Below, in pieces: positions 8,042 to 17,900 of a DNA stretch of 64,000 nt. Below the pieces are notes generated by a model that was given only the letters and a program-made list of their open reading frames with translations, searched no databases and was not told the origin of the DNA. Source of the DNA: a candidate division CSSED10-310 bacterium (GTDB taxonomy: Bacteria; CSSED10-310); NCBI GenBank assembly GCA_016931515.1, contig JAFGEQ010000018.1, forward strand, positions 1-64,000, read 5' to 3'. A program made the translations under genes and the position numbers. Each line of letters starts with the position of its first letter. Positions within the stretch are counted from its first letter, which is position 1.

Positions 8042-10365
8042 GGATCAGATACTTTGCCTTTTCCGGCGAAAATAACTGGAATCGTCTGTACGAGAATGCT
8101 CAGATCCATCCAGATACAATAGTTTTTAATATAATAGAAATCGTATTCCAGATTCTTATGCAGCGGCTCATCACCCGGTCCTAAAATCTGCCATAATCCA
8201 GTCATACCCGGCGCAACATCAAGCCGTTTTCGTTGCCATGGTTCATAAGTGCTGACGATCTCCGGAACCTCCGGTCTCGGCCCCACCAGACTCATCTCAC
8301 CTCTGAGAACGTTTAGAAACTGGGGAAGTTCATCAAGGTGTGTCCTTTGAAGGAAACGCCCGAATCCGCTGGGCGACTGATCCAGAAGTCTACCTTTGGG
8401 ATTCGGGGCAACGCGGAAACGGAGCATTTTAAAGAGGCGGCCGTTCCGTCCTACCCGTTCCTGTTCAACCAGAATCGAGCCGGGAATTAAAACATGAACA
8501 AGGATACCCGTCAGTATCATCAAAGGTAATAACAACATCAGAAGAATGCCGCCAATCAGAAAATCCATGAACTGCTTGACAGCTTTTCTTCCCCAATCCT
8601 GCCGTTCTTCCTTTAGGTCAATCACTGGTATCCCGGAAACCGACGATAGCATTGCGCCACCAGTGACAATCGTTGCCAGATCTGAAATAATTTTAAATCC
8701 GGCACCCGTTTTCTCACAACGCACGACAAGGTCCAGCACCTTCTGGTGCGGCCAGTCGCTTTTTGCAATAAAGACATCATCCGCTCCTGATGTCAGAATG
8801 GCAGCATCTAGATCCGATACCGGACCCATCCATGGTATTGAACTCCAATCGGAATCGTCATCGCCCGGCTTCTCATCATCAACCACACCGACGATTTTTT
8901 GACCGGCATCACCGGATTCTTTGAGTCTTGTGAGCAGTTGTCTTGCGGTGGTCCCAGTGCCAACGATGATTGAAAGAGTTGACTGAAGACCCTTTCGGCG
9001 CAATCGATCTTGAATCCGTCTCACAAAGGTTCTCAGAACGTTGATCAGAATAATGGCCAAAATCCAATAGAAAATAATGAAAAATCGTGAGTAATCCCAC
9101 TTAAGAAAAAACGAGATAATTACAATGGCTAGAACCGAATGAGAGACAGCCCGGGTTGCGCTTGTAAACTCCTTGACCCGGCTATGATGGCTTTTTTCCC
9201 GATACAACCCAAATGATTGACAGGAGAGAAGCAGGATCGATAGAACGACCGGAAACAGTGATAGGTACAAGCCCAGAGTATGATCGAATGGGCGCATCAA
9301 CCATGCCAGAAGACTGGATCGACTCCAAAAAGCCAGGAAATAGGCACCAATGGCAGCAACTGAGTCACTGAATAACAGCAGTAAAGGGAACAAGCGGTTT
9401 CTTCGTCTTTGTGCAATCATTCCGAATAAAATCCCCGTTCCGAATGCGAGTGAACGGAGAAAAACCGCTATTGGGCAAAACCAGAGCAAACCAATATCGT
9501 AGTGTGCTGCACGAAATAGAAAAGGTACTGTTGCGGCAAGGTAAAACAGCAGGAACCATGGAGTTGCCAGCAGGAGAGGTTTTGATACAATTCCCCCGAT
9601 CAAACCGGCTATCAGTAACCCGGCACCCATAATCTGGAGTTTCAATGATTGCGGAGTATAAGAATCGCTGACTATTTTTTCAGGAAACTTCCTGTATACA
9701 AGCATCCGCCAGTAGGCTCTCGAGAATTTTAGTTTCAAATAAACCTTAAGCGAATCAGGATGAGTATGGTAGACGATGGCATCTGGATTAAACACCATTT
9801 TATGACCCAGACGTGCAATTTTATAGGACAAGTCGACATCCTCATTGTTGGCTACCGGGAAATGAGCATCAAAGCCGCCTACCTGACAGAACACGAGTCG
9901 CTTGAAAGCTGCGGCATATGAATCCACGAAATCAATGGAGTCACTGCGGCTTAACTTGGCATAGCGCTCCATGAATTCCACCTGTGCAAAACGTGCCCAA
10001 ATCCTAGTCTGATGAGTCCGATAAGCACCCTTTACTCCCATGACGGAGCTATCGGAAAAAGGTCTGGTCATCTCAGCCAGAAAATCGGGATCGGCAATAC
10101 AGTCTGAATCCGTAAAAACAACGATGTCTCCGCCAGCTCTTTTCACACCCTCGTTTCGGGCAATCGCCGGCCCCTGATTCGTTTGGTCGATGACGATGAC
10201 TCCAGCGTCTTTTGCAATCCCACCGGTATTATCCGTTGAACCATCGTTAACAACGATAATCTCGTAAGAATCCCTCGATAACGTCTGATTGTTCAGCGCT
10301 TTCAGGCATTCCCCTATCCGGGCTTCAGCATTGTAGGCTGGAACAATAACCGATATTTCTATCAT
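8038..10365 (-). CDS. GT2 glycosyltransferase fused to polyprenyl-phosphate sugar-phosphate transferase
   Basis: A 775-aa bifunctional candidate. Residues 1-230 are a GT2 domain (VIVPAYNAEA, DGSTD at 41-45, DSD at 86-88, NNEDVDLSYK near 173). Residues 240-325 are hydrophobic. Residues 330-450 hold about four more helices, followed by a Rossmann-like segment IIVGTGTTARQ (466-476), the layout of WbaP/WcaJ enzymes. The C-terminal sugar transferase domain (594-770) has QERVGRNGRLFKM, THLDELPQFLNVLRGEMSLVGPRPE and GMTGLWQ. It would put the first sugar phosphate on undecaprenyl phosphate and perhaps add the next sugar. The usual D-x-R-x-T before the LDELPQ block reads DQSPS. Confidence 0.88.
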   Translation of the reverse strand: MIEISVIVPAYNAEARIGECLKALNNQTLSRDSYEIIVVNDGSTDNTGGIAKDAGVIVIDQTNQGPAIARNEGVKRAGGDIVVFTDSDCIADPDFLAEMTRPFSDSSVMGVKGAYRTHQTRIWARFAQVEFMERYAKLSRSDSIDFVDSYAAAFKRLVFCQVGGFDAHFPVANNEDVDLSYKIARLGHKMVFNPDAIVYHTHPDSLKVYLKLKFSRAYWRMLVYRKFPEKIVSDSYTPQSLKLQIMGAGLLIAGLIGGIVSKPLLLATPWFLLFYLAATVPFLFRAAHYDIGLLWFCPIAVFLRSLAFGTGILFGMIAQRRRNRLFPLLLLFSDSVAAIGAYFLAFWSRSSLLAWLMRPFDHTLGLYLSLFPVVLSILLLSCQSFGLYREKSHHSRVKEFTSATRAVSHSVLAIVIISFFLKWDYSRFFIIFYWILAIILINVLRTFVRRIQDRLRRKGLQSTLSIIVGTGTTARQLLTRLKESGDAGQKIVGVVDDEKPGDDDSDWSSIPWMGPVSDLDAAILTSGADDVFIAKSDWPHQKVLDLVVRCEKTGAGFKIISDLATIVTGGAMLSSVSGIPVIDLKEERQDWGRKAVKQFMDFLIGGILLMLLLPLMILTGILVHVLIPGSILVEQERVGRNGRLFKMLRFRVAPNPKGRLLDQSPSGFGRFLQRTHLDELPQFLNVLRGEMSLVGPRPEVPEIVSTYEPWQRKRLDVAPGMTGLWQILGPGDEPLHKNLEYDFYYIKNYCIWMDLSILVQTIPVIFAGKGKVSDP

Positions 10366-10384
10366 ACTCGATCACTCACCTTGC

Positions 10385-11437
10385 TCATCGACTCCACGCT
10401 TTTAAAACAGCTTCTCTGACTTTATCAACACTAACGGACTCTATACAATCATCACGATCACATCGTCCGAATGGCTCATTATCATAGCATGGAGAACAGG
10501 GAATGTCCGCACGTATCACCTGGAAGTTCCCAACAGGCGGTAATAGCGCCTGATCTCTGCTAGGACCGAATATCGCAACAAATGGACATCCGACAGCAAG
10601 AGCCAGATGCATCGGTGCTGAGTCGTTAGTCAGCAGTAACCGTGCGGACTTCAATAACGCAGCCAATTGTGCAAATGTTGTTTTTCCGGTCCAATCCACT
10701 ATTCCGGGAAGATCCAGAATTCGTTTGATATAGGTGCGATCGGATTCGGAACCGGCGATGATGATCCTGATGCCTGATGATTCGAGGAGTTTAATTAGTT
10801 CGTAATAGTGGTCAACCGGCCAAAGCTTCTGCTTAACAAAATCCCGCGGATTTTGAGCACCTCCGGGGCAGATCACCATGTATCCCCCATCCGGTAATCT
10901 ATCGGTAACTCGCCGTCGGTTCACATCAGCCAGCGCAGACTGAGGAATTCGATACTCCATCGCGCTATCGGCGGCTGCAATCCCAAGAGATCGGACAATA
11001 TCCAGAAAATCCTCCACAACGTATCGGTTTCGATCGAGTCTCCAGGGAACAGAATATGTCAGACTACCCGGGCGTGAACCGCGGTAAGGACCGGCAAGAA
11101 TCTTCACACCGGAAATTCGCAGCAAAATCCTGGCAAATCTCGATGGCTGAAAGAGTATCCCAAGATCATATCTCTCGCTCCTGATTTTTTGCATCAACTC
11201 AGCCAGTTTGAAAAATTTGTATTGGTGGAAGATCTCATCCGGTTCGTCGATGACACGATCTAAATTCTGGTTGTTCCGAACCGCCTCCGCCGACCATACT
11301 CCGGTAAGATAATCAATCTGGGCATTCTGAAAGTGCTGTTTTAAAGCTTTAAGAGCAGGTGTTGTCATCAGAACATCCCCAAGCGCATGAGTTTTTACAA
11401 CGATTATTTTCTTTGGAGACAAAAATGTTCGATTCAT
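10385..11437 (-). CDS. Family 9 glycosyltransferase (heptosyltransferase-like)
   Basis: 350-aa GT-B enzyme related to ADP-heptose:LPS heptosyltransferases. The N-terminus KIIVVKTHALGDVLMTTPALKAL is the diagnostic glycine-containing acceptor loop. The C-terminal half has ICPGGAQNPRDFVKQKLWP and LLTNDSAPMHLALAVGCPFVAIFGPS, the donor-binding D-S/A-P-M-H motif of the family. The tail CSPCYDNEPFGRCDRDDCIE has four Cys, a frequent feature in this family. Lies 20 bases after the YggT-like gene and 19 before the fusion glycosyltransferase. Supports an LPS-like or lipid-linked surface glycan. Confidence 0.9.
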   Translation of the reverse strand: MNRTFLSPKKIIVVKTHALGDVLMTTPALKALKQHFQNAQIDYLTGVWSAEAVRNNQNLDRVIDEPDEIFHQYKFFKLAELMQKIRSERYDLGILFQPSRFARILLRISGVKILAGPYRGSRPGSLTYSVPWRLDRNRYVVEDFLDIVRSLGIAAADSAMEYRIPQSALADVNRRRVTDRLPDGGYMVICPGGAQNPRDFVKQKLWPVDHYYELIKLLESSGIRIIIAGSESDRTYIKRILDLPGIVDWTGKTTFAQLAALLKSARLLLTNDSAPMHLALAVGCPFVAIFGPSRDQALLPPVGNFQVIRADIPCSPCYDNEPFGRCDRDDCIESVSVDKVREAVLKAWSR

Positions 11438-11457
11438 TACCGAACCTTGTTTTTTGT

Positions 11458-12309
11458 TTAACCCAACCAGAGTCGCAGACTGTCAAACAACCGTATGGCG
11501 AAGTGACCGACCACCCCGATAATCAGTGACGCGACCCAAGGCGTCAGATCGAACCCTCCAGCAGGTGGCAGCAAACGTCTGACCGGCAGTAAAATCGGTT
11601 CTGTTAAAATGAAAACCAGATTCACAAAAGGATTTTTTAATTCAATACTCATCCACGAGAGCAAAACGGCTGCAAACAGCAGAAGGATAATAAACCGGTA
11701 AATTCTGACCGCAACAGTCAAGATCGTCAGAATAGAAAAAATCCAATTTTTCCAATCAGCCAGATTGACGACTGGTCTTGACGTTTTCAGACTCTCCAAT
11801 GCGATATTTATAACGATTCCGATTATAAAACCTGCGATGAGAGCTGTGCCCAAAGACGGTTTCTTATCTGTTGCATTCGTTATTGAACGGAAGGGCTTTT
11901 CGAAAGGAGTAATCAACTTTCTTAAGAAGCTTGAGATCGGATTCCGTGAATAAACGGGAACCATCGCCAAAACGAAAATACTGAAGGTAAAGAACATGAT
12001 TAGAAAGTGAAGCAATTTCAAAAAACTGATTAAAATCGCATTGAAAAAATCAGCTGGAGTAAAAAGCCAATGGAATAAGACGTGCAGAACAATCAGGAAT
12101 AGAATTCCGATCAATGGTGTATAATCCAAACCGAATCGTGTGGGACGGAAGTATTTGTGCAATCGCTCAAGTATAGGATCCGTTATGGCATCAATAGGCC
12201 TTAATGCCGAATTGAAAAAAAACTCCCGCGGATCCACCAGTAGCTTCATAAGAAATAGGATTATTAAGATATCTGTCACGATATCAACAGTTTGAATGAT
12301 TGTAATCAT
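11458..12309 (-). CDS. YggT-family membrane protein, duplicated domain
   Basis: 283-aa integral membrane protein made of two YggT-type units. Each unit runs hydrophobic helix, NP/FFN or KNP segment, DPIL or EPIL with nearby arginines, then a D-x-TP motif followed by a helix (GLDYTPLIG near residue 60, GFDLTPWVA near 255). Typical YggT proteins are shorter, so this is a long, internally duplicated form. The start overlaps the yggS stop by four bases; yggS-yggT adjacency is widely conserved. Role is poorly known in general (proposed in envelope or osmotic functions). Confidence 0.82.
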   Translation of the reverse strand: MITIIQTVDIVTDILIILFLMKLLVDPREFFFNSALRPIDAITDPILERLHKYFRPTRFGLDYTPLIGILFLIVLHVLFHWLFTPADFFNAILISFLKLLHFLIMFFTFSIFVLAMVPVYSRNPISSFLRKLITPFEKPFRSITNATDKKPSLGTALIAGFIIGIVINIALESLKTSRPVVNLADWKNWIFSILTILTVAVRIYRFIILLLFAAVLLSWMSIELKNPFVNLVFILTEPILLPVRRLLPPAGGFDLTPWVASLIIGVVGHFAIRLFDSLRLWLG

Positions 12310-13019
12310 GCGGCACTCCTGACATGTTTCAAGTCGCGACTGCCAAAAATTGCTGTTCCGACCCGGATCATCGTTGCACCTTCCTCAATGGCCACTTCAA
12401 AATCATGGCTCATTCCCATCGACAGTTCGATATTTACCTCACTAAGATACCTTTTTACGGCAAGTTCTTCAAAAGCGATCTCCTTTATTCGCTTCATATA
12501 GACTCTGGAATCTTCCGGATCAACTGAAAATGGAGGTATCGTCATTAATCCAAGAAGCTTCAAGTGATGAGACGACATGCTTCGTTCAATCAAAGCAGGT
12601 AGGTCTTTTTCTTTCACTCCATATTTGGTCTCTTCCCCTGATACATTTACCTGCAAAAGAATCGATTGAATTTTGCCAGTTGGTTCAGCCTGCTTTTCCA
12701 ACTCATCTATCAGCCGTATTGAGTCAACGGAGTGAATAACATCAAAGTACTTCACAGCAGTTTTTACTTTATTCGTCTGCAGATGCCCAATTAAATGCCA
12801 TTCAATCGATTCTTCCAACACTTTGATTTTTTGTTCGGCCTCCTGTATCCGACTCTCACCGAAACGGGTCTGCCCCACCGCAAAAGCTGACCTGATTATT
12901 TCTGCAGAATATGTTTTTGACACAGCGATAAGCTTTACTGAACCGGGTTGCCGTCCCGATGTCCGGATCGCTCTCTGCATCCTGTTCCTGACTTCATTCA
13001 GGCTTTGTCGAATATCCAT
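12306..13019 (-). CDS. yggS: YggS/PROSC family PLP homeostasis protein
   Basis: Non-catalytic pyridoxal-phosphate-binding protein with an alanine-racemase-like barrel, thought to buffer PLP. The 237-aa sequence has LIAVSKTYSAE with the PLP lysine (about residue 36), FGESRIQEA, EWHLIGHLQTNKVK, and the phosphate-binding SMGMSHDFEVAIEEGATMIRVG near the end, all hallmarks. GGAGG precedes the ATG by five bases, and a TATGAT (13043-13048, minus) could be its -10. First gene of a run that continues through the YggT-like protein into glycan-assembly genes. Confidence 0.93.
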   Translation of the reverse strand: MDIRQSLNEVRNRMQRAIRTSGRQPGSVKLIAVSKTYSAEIIRSAFAVGQTRFGESRIQEAEQKIKVLEESIEWHLIGHLQTNKVKTAVKYFDVIHSVDSIRLIDELEKQAEPTGKIQSILLQVNVSGEETKYGVKEKDLPALIERSMSSHHLKLLGLMTIPPFSVDPEDSRVYMKRIKEIAFEELAVKRYLSEVNIELSMGMSHDFEVAIEEGATMIRVGTAIFGSRDLKHVRSAA

Positions 13020-13058
13020 GACAACCTCCGAAATCTGATCCTATCATATTTTCCCTCA

Positions 13059-13087
13059 TTGAAGAATCGTTATCGAACTGCTTTAAT
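13059..13087 (+). promoter_or_regulatory. Promoter for the 13094 membrane-protein operon
   Basis: TTGAAG (13059-13064), a 17-base spacer, then TTTAAT (13082-13087) with an extended TG one base ahead. The -10 ends six bases before the first ATG at 13094, which has no Shine-Dalgarno, so the transcript may be leaderless. Confidence 0.4.
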
Positions 13088-13093
13088 ACGCGC

Positions 13094-14968
13094 ATGTCGA
13101 TGACGATGCCAACACATACCACTGATTCCCGGGAAAAAATCCATGATTCCCCACTTGTGCAGTTGCTCCTCATAACAGCATGCAATTTGCCTGTGTTTTA
13201 TCCTCTTCTGGGAAATCGGTTTTTCTGGTCGCATGAAAACGCCTATTTTTTATGGCGCGTCGTTTCATTCCATCAAAACGTCATTGCCGGAACTCCACTG
13301 TGTCGATGGTTTCCTGACTTTGCAAGAGGATTCGGCTTGCCTTTTCTCGAGTTTTATCCGGTTCTTCCTCTGTATGTAACAGAACTGTTCAGACTGCCAG
13401 GCGCATCAACAATATTAAGTGTTAAGTTCACAATCATTCTGACATCCCTATTCGCTGCCTGGGGAGCATATCTACTGGGTAAGGAGATTTGGGGGAAAAC
13501 GGGCGGCTTGATATCATCCGTTCTATACTCATATGCACCCTATAAAATGGTGAATTTATATGTTAGAGGCGACATCAATGAGTATACCGCGATGTCAATC
13601 GCCCCGTGGATTATCTGGTTGATTACCCGCTCAGCCGGTAAACGTATTCATCATCCCGTATCTGTCGCACTGATTATCGCGTTCAGTTTACCCGCCTTGA
13701 CTCACTATCCATCCTGTGTAATCCAGTATCCGGTCTACGTTTTCTGGATCCTGTGCCTATATCGAACAGCCAGACAACCCAATAGATTCCTGGTCCGGAA
13801 TCTGACAGCCATGCTCACAGCGCTCATTATGACTTCGACCTACTGGGCCAGTGCCCTCCTGTCAAGACACTTCGTTCAGATGGAAGGTATGACGAAGGGG
13901 TTTGCTGATTATAAACAACATTTTATCAACGCTGCACAGTGGTTATCTAATTACTGGAATTTCGGCGCGAGTGTGAAAGGCCCAGGTGATGCTATCTCGT
14001 TTCAGGTCGGGAACGCGGCACTGGTTGCGATGCTTCTGGGAACCCCATACATCCTCCCTTTGCTGAAAAAACCGGGAATTAAGCGAAACACGATTATCTG
14101 CTCTCTTATACTCCTGGTCGTTTCGCTGTTTCTAACTCATGAATCCTCCGCCCGGGTCTGGAACCATGTCCCTGCCCTTCCAATGCTGCAATTCGCTTAC
14201 CGCATCCTTGCTGTCCCGGCACTCCTTGCAGCTTTGCTCGGTGGATCTGCGGGACTATTTATCGACAATCGATTCTTCAGACAGGATCGCCGAATCATGG
14301 TGACTGCGGTTGTAATGATCCTGATCATTCTATTCTCTGTCAGGATGTGCCGGGTGGCAAACTATATGATGATATCCGAGGATGATCTGACGCCGGGCGA
14401 AGTTCGAAAAGCCGCTCATACTCATTGTACCGGTGAGTATATCCCAAGAGCAGTAGGAAAACGTTTTCCACCTCCCGTAAAATTTGATTTCAAATTGGAA
14501 AAAATTCCGGAATCCGGTTTTTCAAGGGAGGACACCGAGGCCCGACTGGCTCGGTGGATGAAGTCAGCGGTTTATGTCGAAAAATGGCAAGGAAGAACCA
14601 TTCCGATCGGCAATGCGGAGGTTGAACCCGGAACAACCGATGTAATCGCCGGAGATATCACAATATCCAATCCTGTTATCTCACCGTGTTCACGATCGTA
14701 TTATGTTGAATCACAAACAGGCGGAACCATCAGGATAAATCAGTTTTATTTTGAGGGATGGACGGCGCAGATTGATGATCGTGCGACCGACGTCAAACCA
14801 GATCCCGGAACCGGGTTGATGCGACTTGATATACCGCCGGGCCCACATTCTCTTCGATTATGCTATCGAAATCTCCCGCTCTCACGAAAGCTGGGTGTTA
14901 TCGGCATATTGACGGGTTTGTTGGTCGTTATCTGGAAAGTTCCAGGAATTGGCCGATATGAAAAGTAA
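13094..14968 (+). CDS. Polytopic membrane protein, PTPS-related/YfhO-like
   Basis: 624-aa protein with about ten hydrophobic segments in the first 430 residues and a soluble C-terminal part (about 440-600) of beta type, ending in a last helix. The first large loop has PDFARGFGLPFLEFYPVLPLY, a signature of large bacterial membrane proteins annotated as 6-pyruvoyl-tetrahydropterin-synthase-related or YfhO-like, which resemble GT-C glycosyltransferases. The C-terminal domain includes NQFYFEGWTAQIDD and LRLDIPPGPHSLRL, matching that family. Three ATGs lie at 13094, 13100 and 13106 with no Shine-Dalgarno. It overlaps the next gene by 11 bases. Function unproven; probably extracytoplasmic glycan transfer. 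Confidence 0.75.
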   Translation: MSMTMPTHTTDSREKIHDSPLVQLLLITACNLPVFYPLLGNRFFWSHENAYFLWRVVSFHQNVIAGTPLCRWFPDFARGFGLPFLEFYPVLPLYVTELFRLPGASTILSVKFTIILTSLFAAWGAYLLGKEIWGKTGGLISSVLYSYAPYKMVNLYVRGDINEYTAMSIAPWIIWLITRSAGKRIHHPVSVALIIAFSLPALTHYPSCVIQYPVYVFWILCLYRTARQPNRFLVRNLTAMLTALIMTSTYWASALLSRHFVQMEGMTKGFADYKQHFINAAQWLSNYWNFGASVKGPGDAISFQVGNAALVAMLLGTPYILPLLKKPGIKRNTIICSLILLVVSLFLTHESSARVWNHVPALPMLQFAYRILAVPALLAALLGGSAGLFIDNRFFRQDRRIMVTAVVMILIILFSVRMCRVANYMMISEDDLTPGEVRKAAHTHCTGEYIPRAVGKRFPPPVKFDFKLEKIPESGFSREDTEARLARWMKSAVYVEKWQGRTIPIGNAEVEPGTTDVIAGDITISNPVISPCSRSYYVESQTGGTIRINQFYFEGWTAQIDDRATDVKPDPGTGLMRLDIPPGPHSLRLCYRNLPLSRKLGVIGILTGLLVVIWKVPGIGRYEK

Positions 14969-17900
14969 TGCAAACCGGTTTTGGCTTATCATGCCATGGA
15001 TCATTTATCTCCTCATCAGTCTGGGATATCTTGTCGCCGGCAATCTGCATCTCGATGAGGGTGCGTACTTGTATGCCGCCAGAGCAGTGTATAACGGGCA
15101 AATACCATACCGAGATTTCTTTTTCCTGCAACCGCCCCTGCACCCCTATATCTATGGTCTGATTCAATGTCTGCTGCCGGGGCTCTTTGTTGCGAGAATA
15201 ACTTCGATTCTCTTCGGACTCCTCAGTACGATTCTACTAGTTAAATTAGCGTCCCGGCTTGGTCAATCATCAGGAAAATTCATTTTCCTGATAATGATGA
15301 CCATGGCACCTTTTCAGCTGTATTTCTTTTCTATCACCCGTTTATATGCGCTGACCGCCTTCTTCATTTCAGCCGGTTGTTGTCTGATCTTTTCTACATC
15401 CAACCCAACACTGACAGCCTGCTTCACCGGCATGATTGCGTTTGCAGCCGCTGTCGGGACCAGACTCACAACAGCTCCACTCTTTGCTCTCGCTGCCCTC
15501 TATCTTCTATTCCGAATTAAATCTTGGAGAATTCGCTTTTTATCGATCATCTCAGGATTTGTAGTTCTCCTGGGTATTTACCTGCCGTTCATCGCCGCCG
15601 CAGGGATTGAACGATTCTGGTTCAATGTGATGGGAATGAATCTCAGTCTTCATAGCCATAATCCTGGAGCCAACCTGATTCAGAAAGCCAGAGCAACATC
15701 CCAGCTTGTTCAGTTTTATTTCCCTGTATGGCTGATGCTCCTTCCACTGCTCTTCGGATACCTGAAAAGAATTCGGTCGCAATCATTCCAGGTGACAATC
15801 TCCAGTTTATTCACTTCAACGGGAATGCTCTGGATCATGAGTCTTTCATTGATTCTGATCCATTGCAGCGCAAAACTGTATCAGGTCAGTTATCAGACTA
15901 TAATTATGCCTGTATTAATCTGTCTTACAGCGATTGAGTGGAGTCGTCTCTATCACGATAGCAGTTCAAGAGCACAACGTACCTACCGAGCGTTTTTTCT
16001 AGCTTTGTGGATTATGGGCTTGCTGGCGTATGGACGTACATCCATCGCTTTTTACGACGGCAAACCCGCGTTGGTAGCCTTATGGGAGCAAGCCTCTTTT
16101 ATCCAGGAACACACGTGTCCGGAGGACCGGATTTTTTCGGCTGATTCCGCATTGGTTCCGACAGAAGCAGAACGTGATGTTTTACCGGGTATGGCCGGCA
16201 GCGATCTCTTTCCCGATTGGTCAACTGATAAATGTCACGATTACAATGTGTTGAATTTTGATATTATGTCCCAATATGTGCAAAATCAGGCGGGATCCCT
16301 GCTGATGATGGGTGATCTTTCTTTCAATGTATCATTACCATTCCTGGAGCCTGTTCCGGAAGCCCTGCGTGATCGCTTCAAACGATCCATAGCTGATAAT
16401 TATGAGCTTCTCGCGACTTTCCCTAACCTCCTTCTGCCGGGAACAAAAACGTATTACTACAAACCTCGCTCAATATCGTCACCTCAAAAATTGCTTATTT
16501 TCGGAATCGATGCCGTTGGCTGGGATATTCTCCTTCCTCTCATCCAATCAGGCGACATGCCCAATTTCAAACGCGTTTTTGATTCCGGCGCAGCAGCCCG
16601 TATGAAAACCCTGGAACCAACCGTCTCCGTTATGCTCTGGACAACGATTGCCACCGGAACGTTGCCTGAAAAGCATGGGATCAATAATTGGTTGATGGAG
16701 TCTGCAGACTCATCGGGTCAACAAGCAATAACAAGCGATAAACGCAGAGTAGCAGCTTTCTGGAATGTTACCGGGGATAAAAAAACAGGAATCGTTAACT
16801 GGTGGGCGACATGGCCGGTAGAGCCGGTAAACGGTATAATGGTATCCAACCGGGCGCATTATAAAAATATAGCGAACGCTGTTTTTCCGGAGAACGCACA
16901 ATATCTTCTTGATATGGTGCCCAAATTGAGAGTGGAAGACTTGGAGCGGGAACTAACGGTGTTAAATCCGCTATCGACACCCATTCACTTGCCGCCATTT
17001 TTTGCAGAGCAACTTATAAAAGACCGATTTTATCTGGATGTGGCAAAACGTCTGGTTGAGAGTAATGACCTGGATATCCTGGCGGTATTTGTCCGTGGAA
17101 TTGACATTTTACAGCATGAGTATCTACGGGATGTCCGGGAGGATGTGATGGAAATACCAGAAGTGGGATCGGAACAAAAAGGCATTGTTCGGTCCTATTA
17201 CCGATATCTTGATCGATGGCTGGGAACATTTCTGGAAACATTGGGACCTGGAACCGGTCTGATGATTGTGTCTGATCACGGAATGGATCCGGTCCTCACT
17301 CTTCCACCACTCGTGGAAGGCCTGAATCTGGATAAACTGCTGGAAACACTCGGATCACTTAATTCAGGAGATCCGCTCTTGGCCAGTTTCGTGGACAATA
17401 ACCGATATCCTCCCGGTTTGGTGCGAGGACTTCGATGGACAGGTATTGGATCAGCAACTGTCGTCGATACGATTCGGGTGATGGATACTCTCAAAATCAT
17501 AACGTTCGATGGCAGTAAACCTCTTTTTGACGATGTGAGTAATGCGTGGGATAACGATGAAACGATTCACCTGAAATTGAATCCCGAACCGAAAATGAAC
17601 TCGGTTATAACCTGGAACGGTCATACGATCCCAATGATGGAAGTTACGAATATGATTATTCATCCACGAGCGGGTCAGCACTGGCACTCTCCGGATGGTA
17701 TATTCCTGATCTCCGGTCCCGGAATTGAACCGTCAAGCATTATGTCAGAGATACGAATCGTTGATATCATGCCAACGCTTCTTGAATGGCTCGGGTTACC
17801 GGTTTCCCGGGAGCTGGACGGTGTCCCCCAGGATAAATTCTTTTCCACTGCCTTGCGCTTACAACAACCAATTCAATGGGTCGACTCTTTTGGACTTCAA

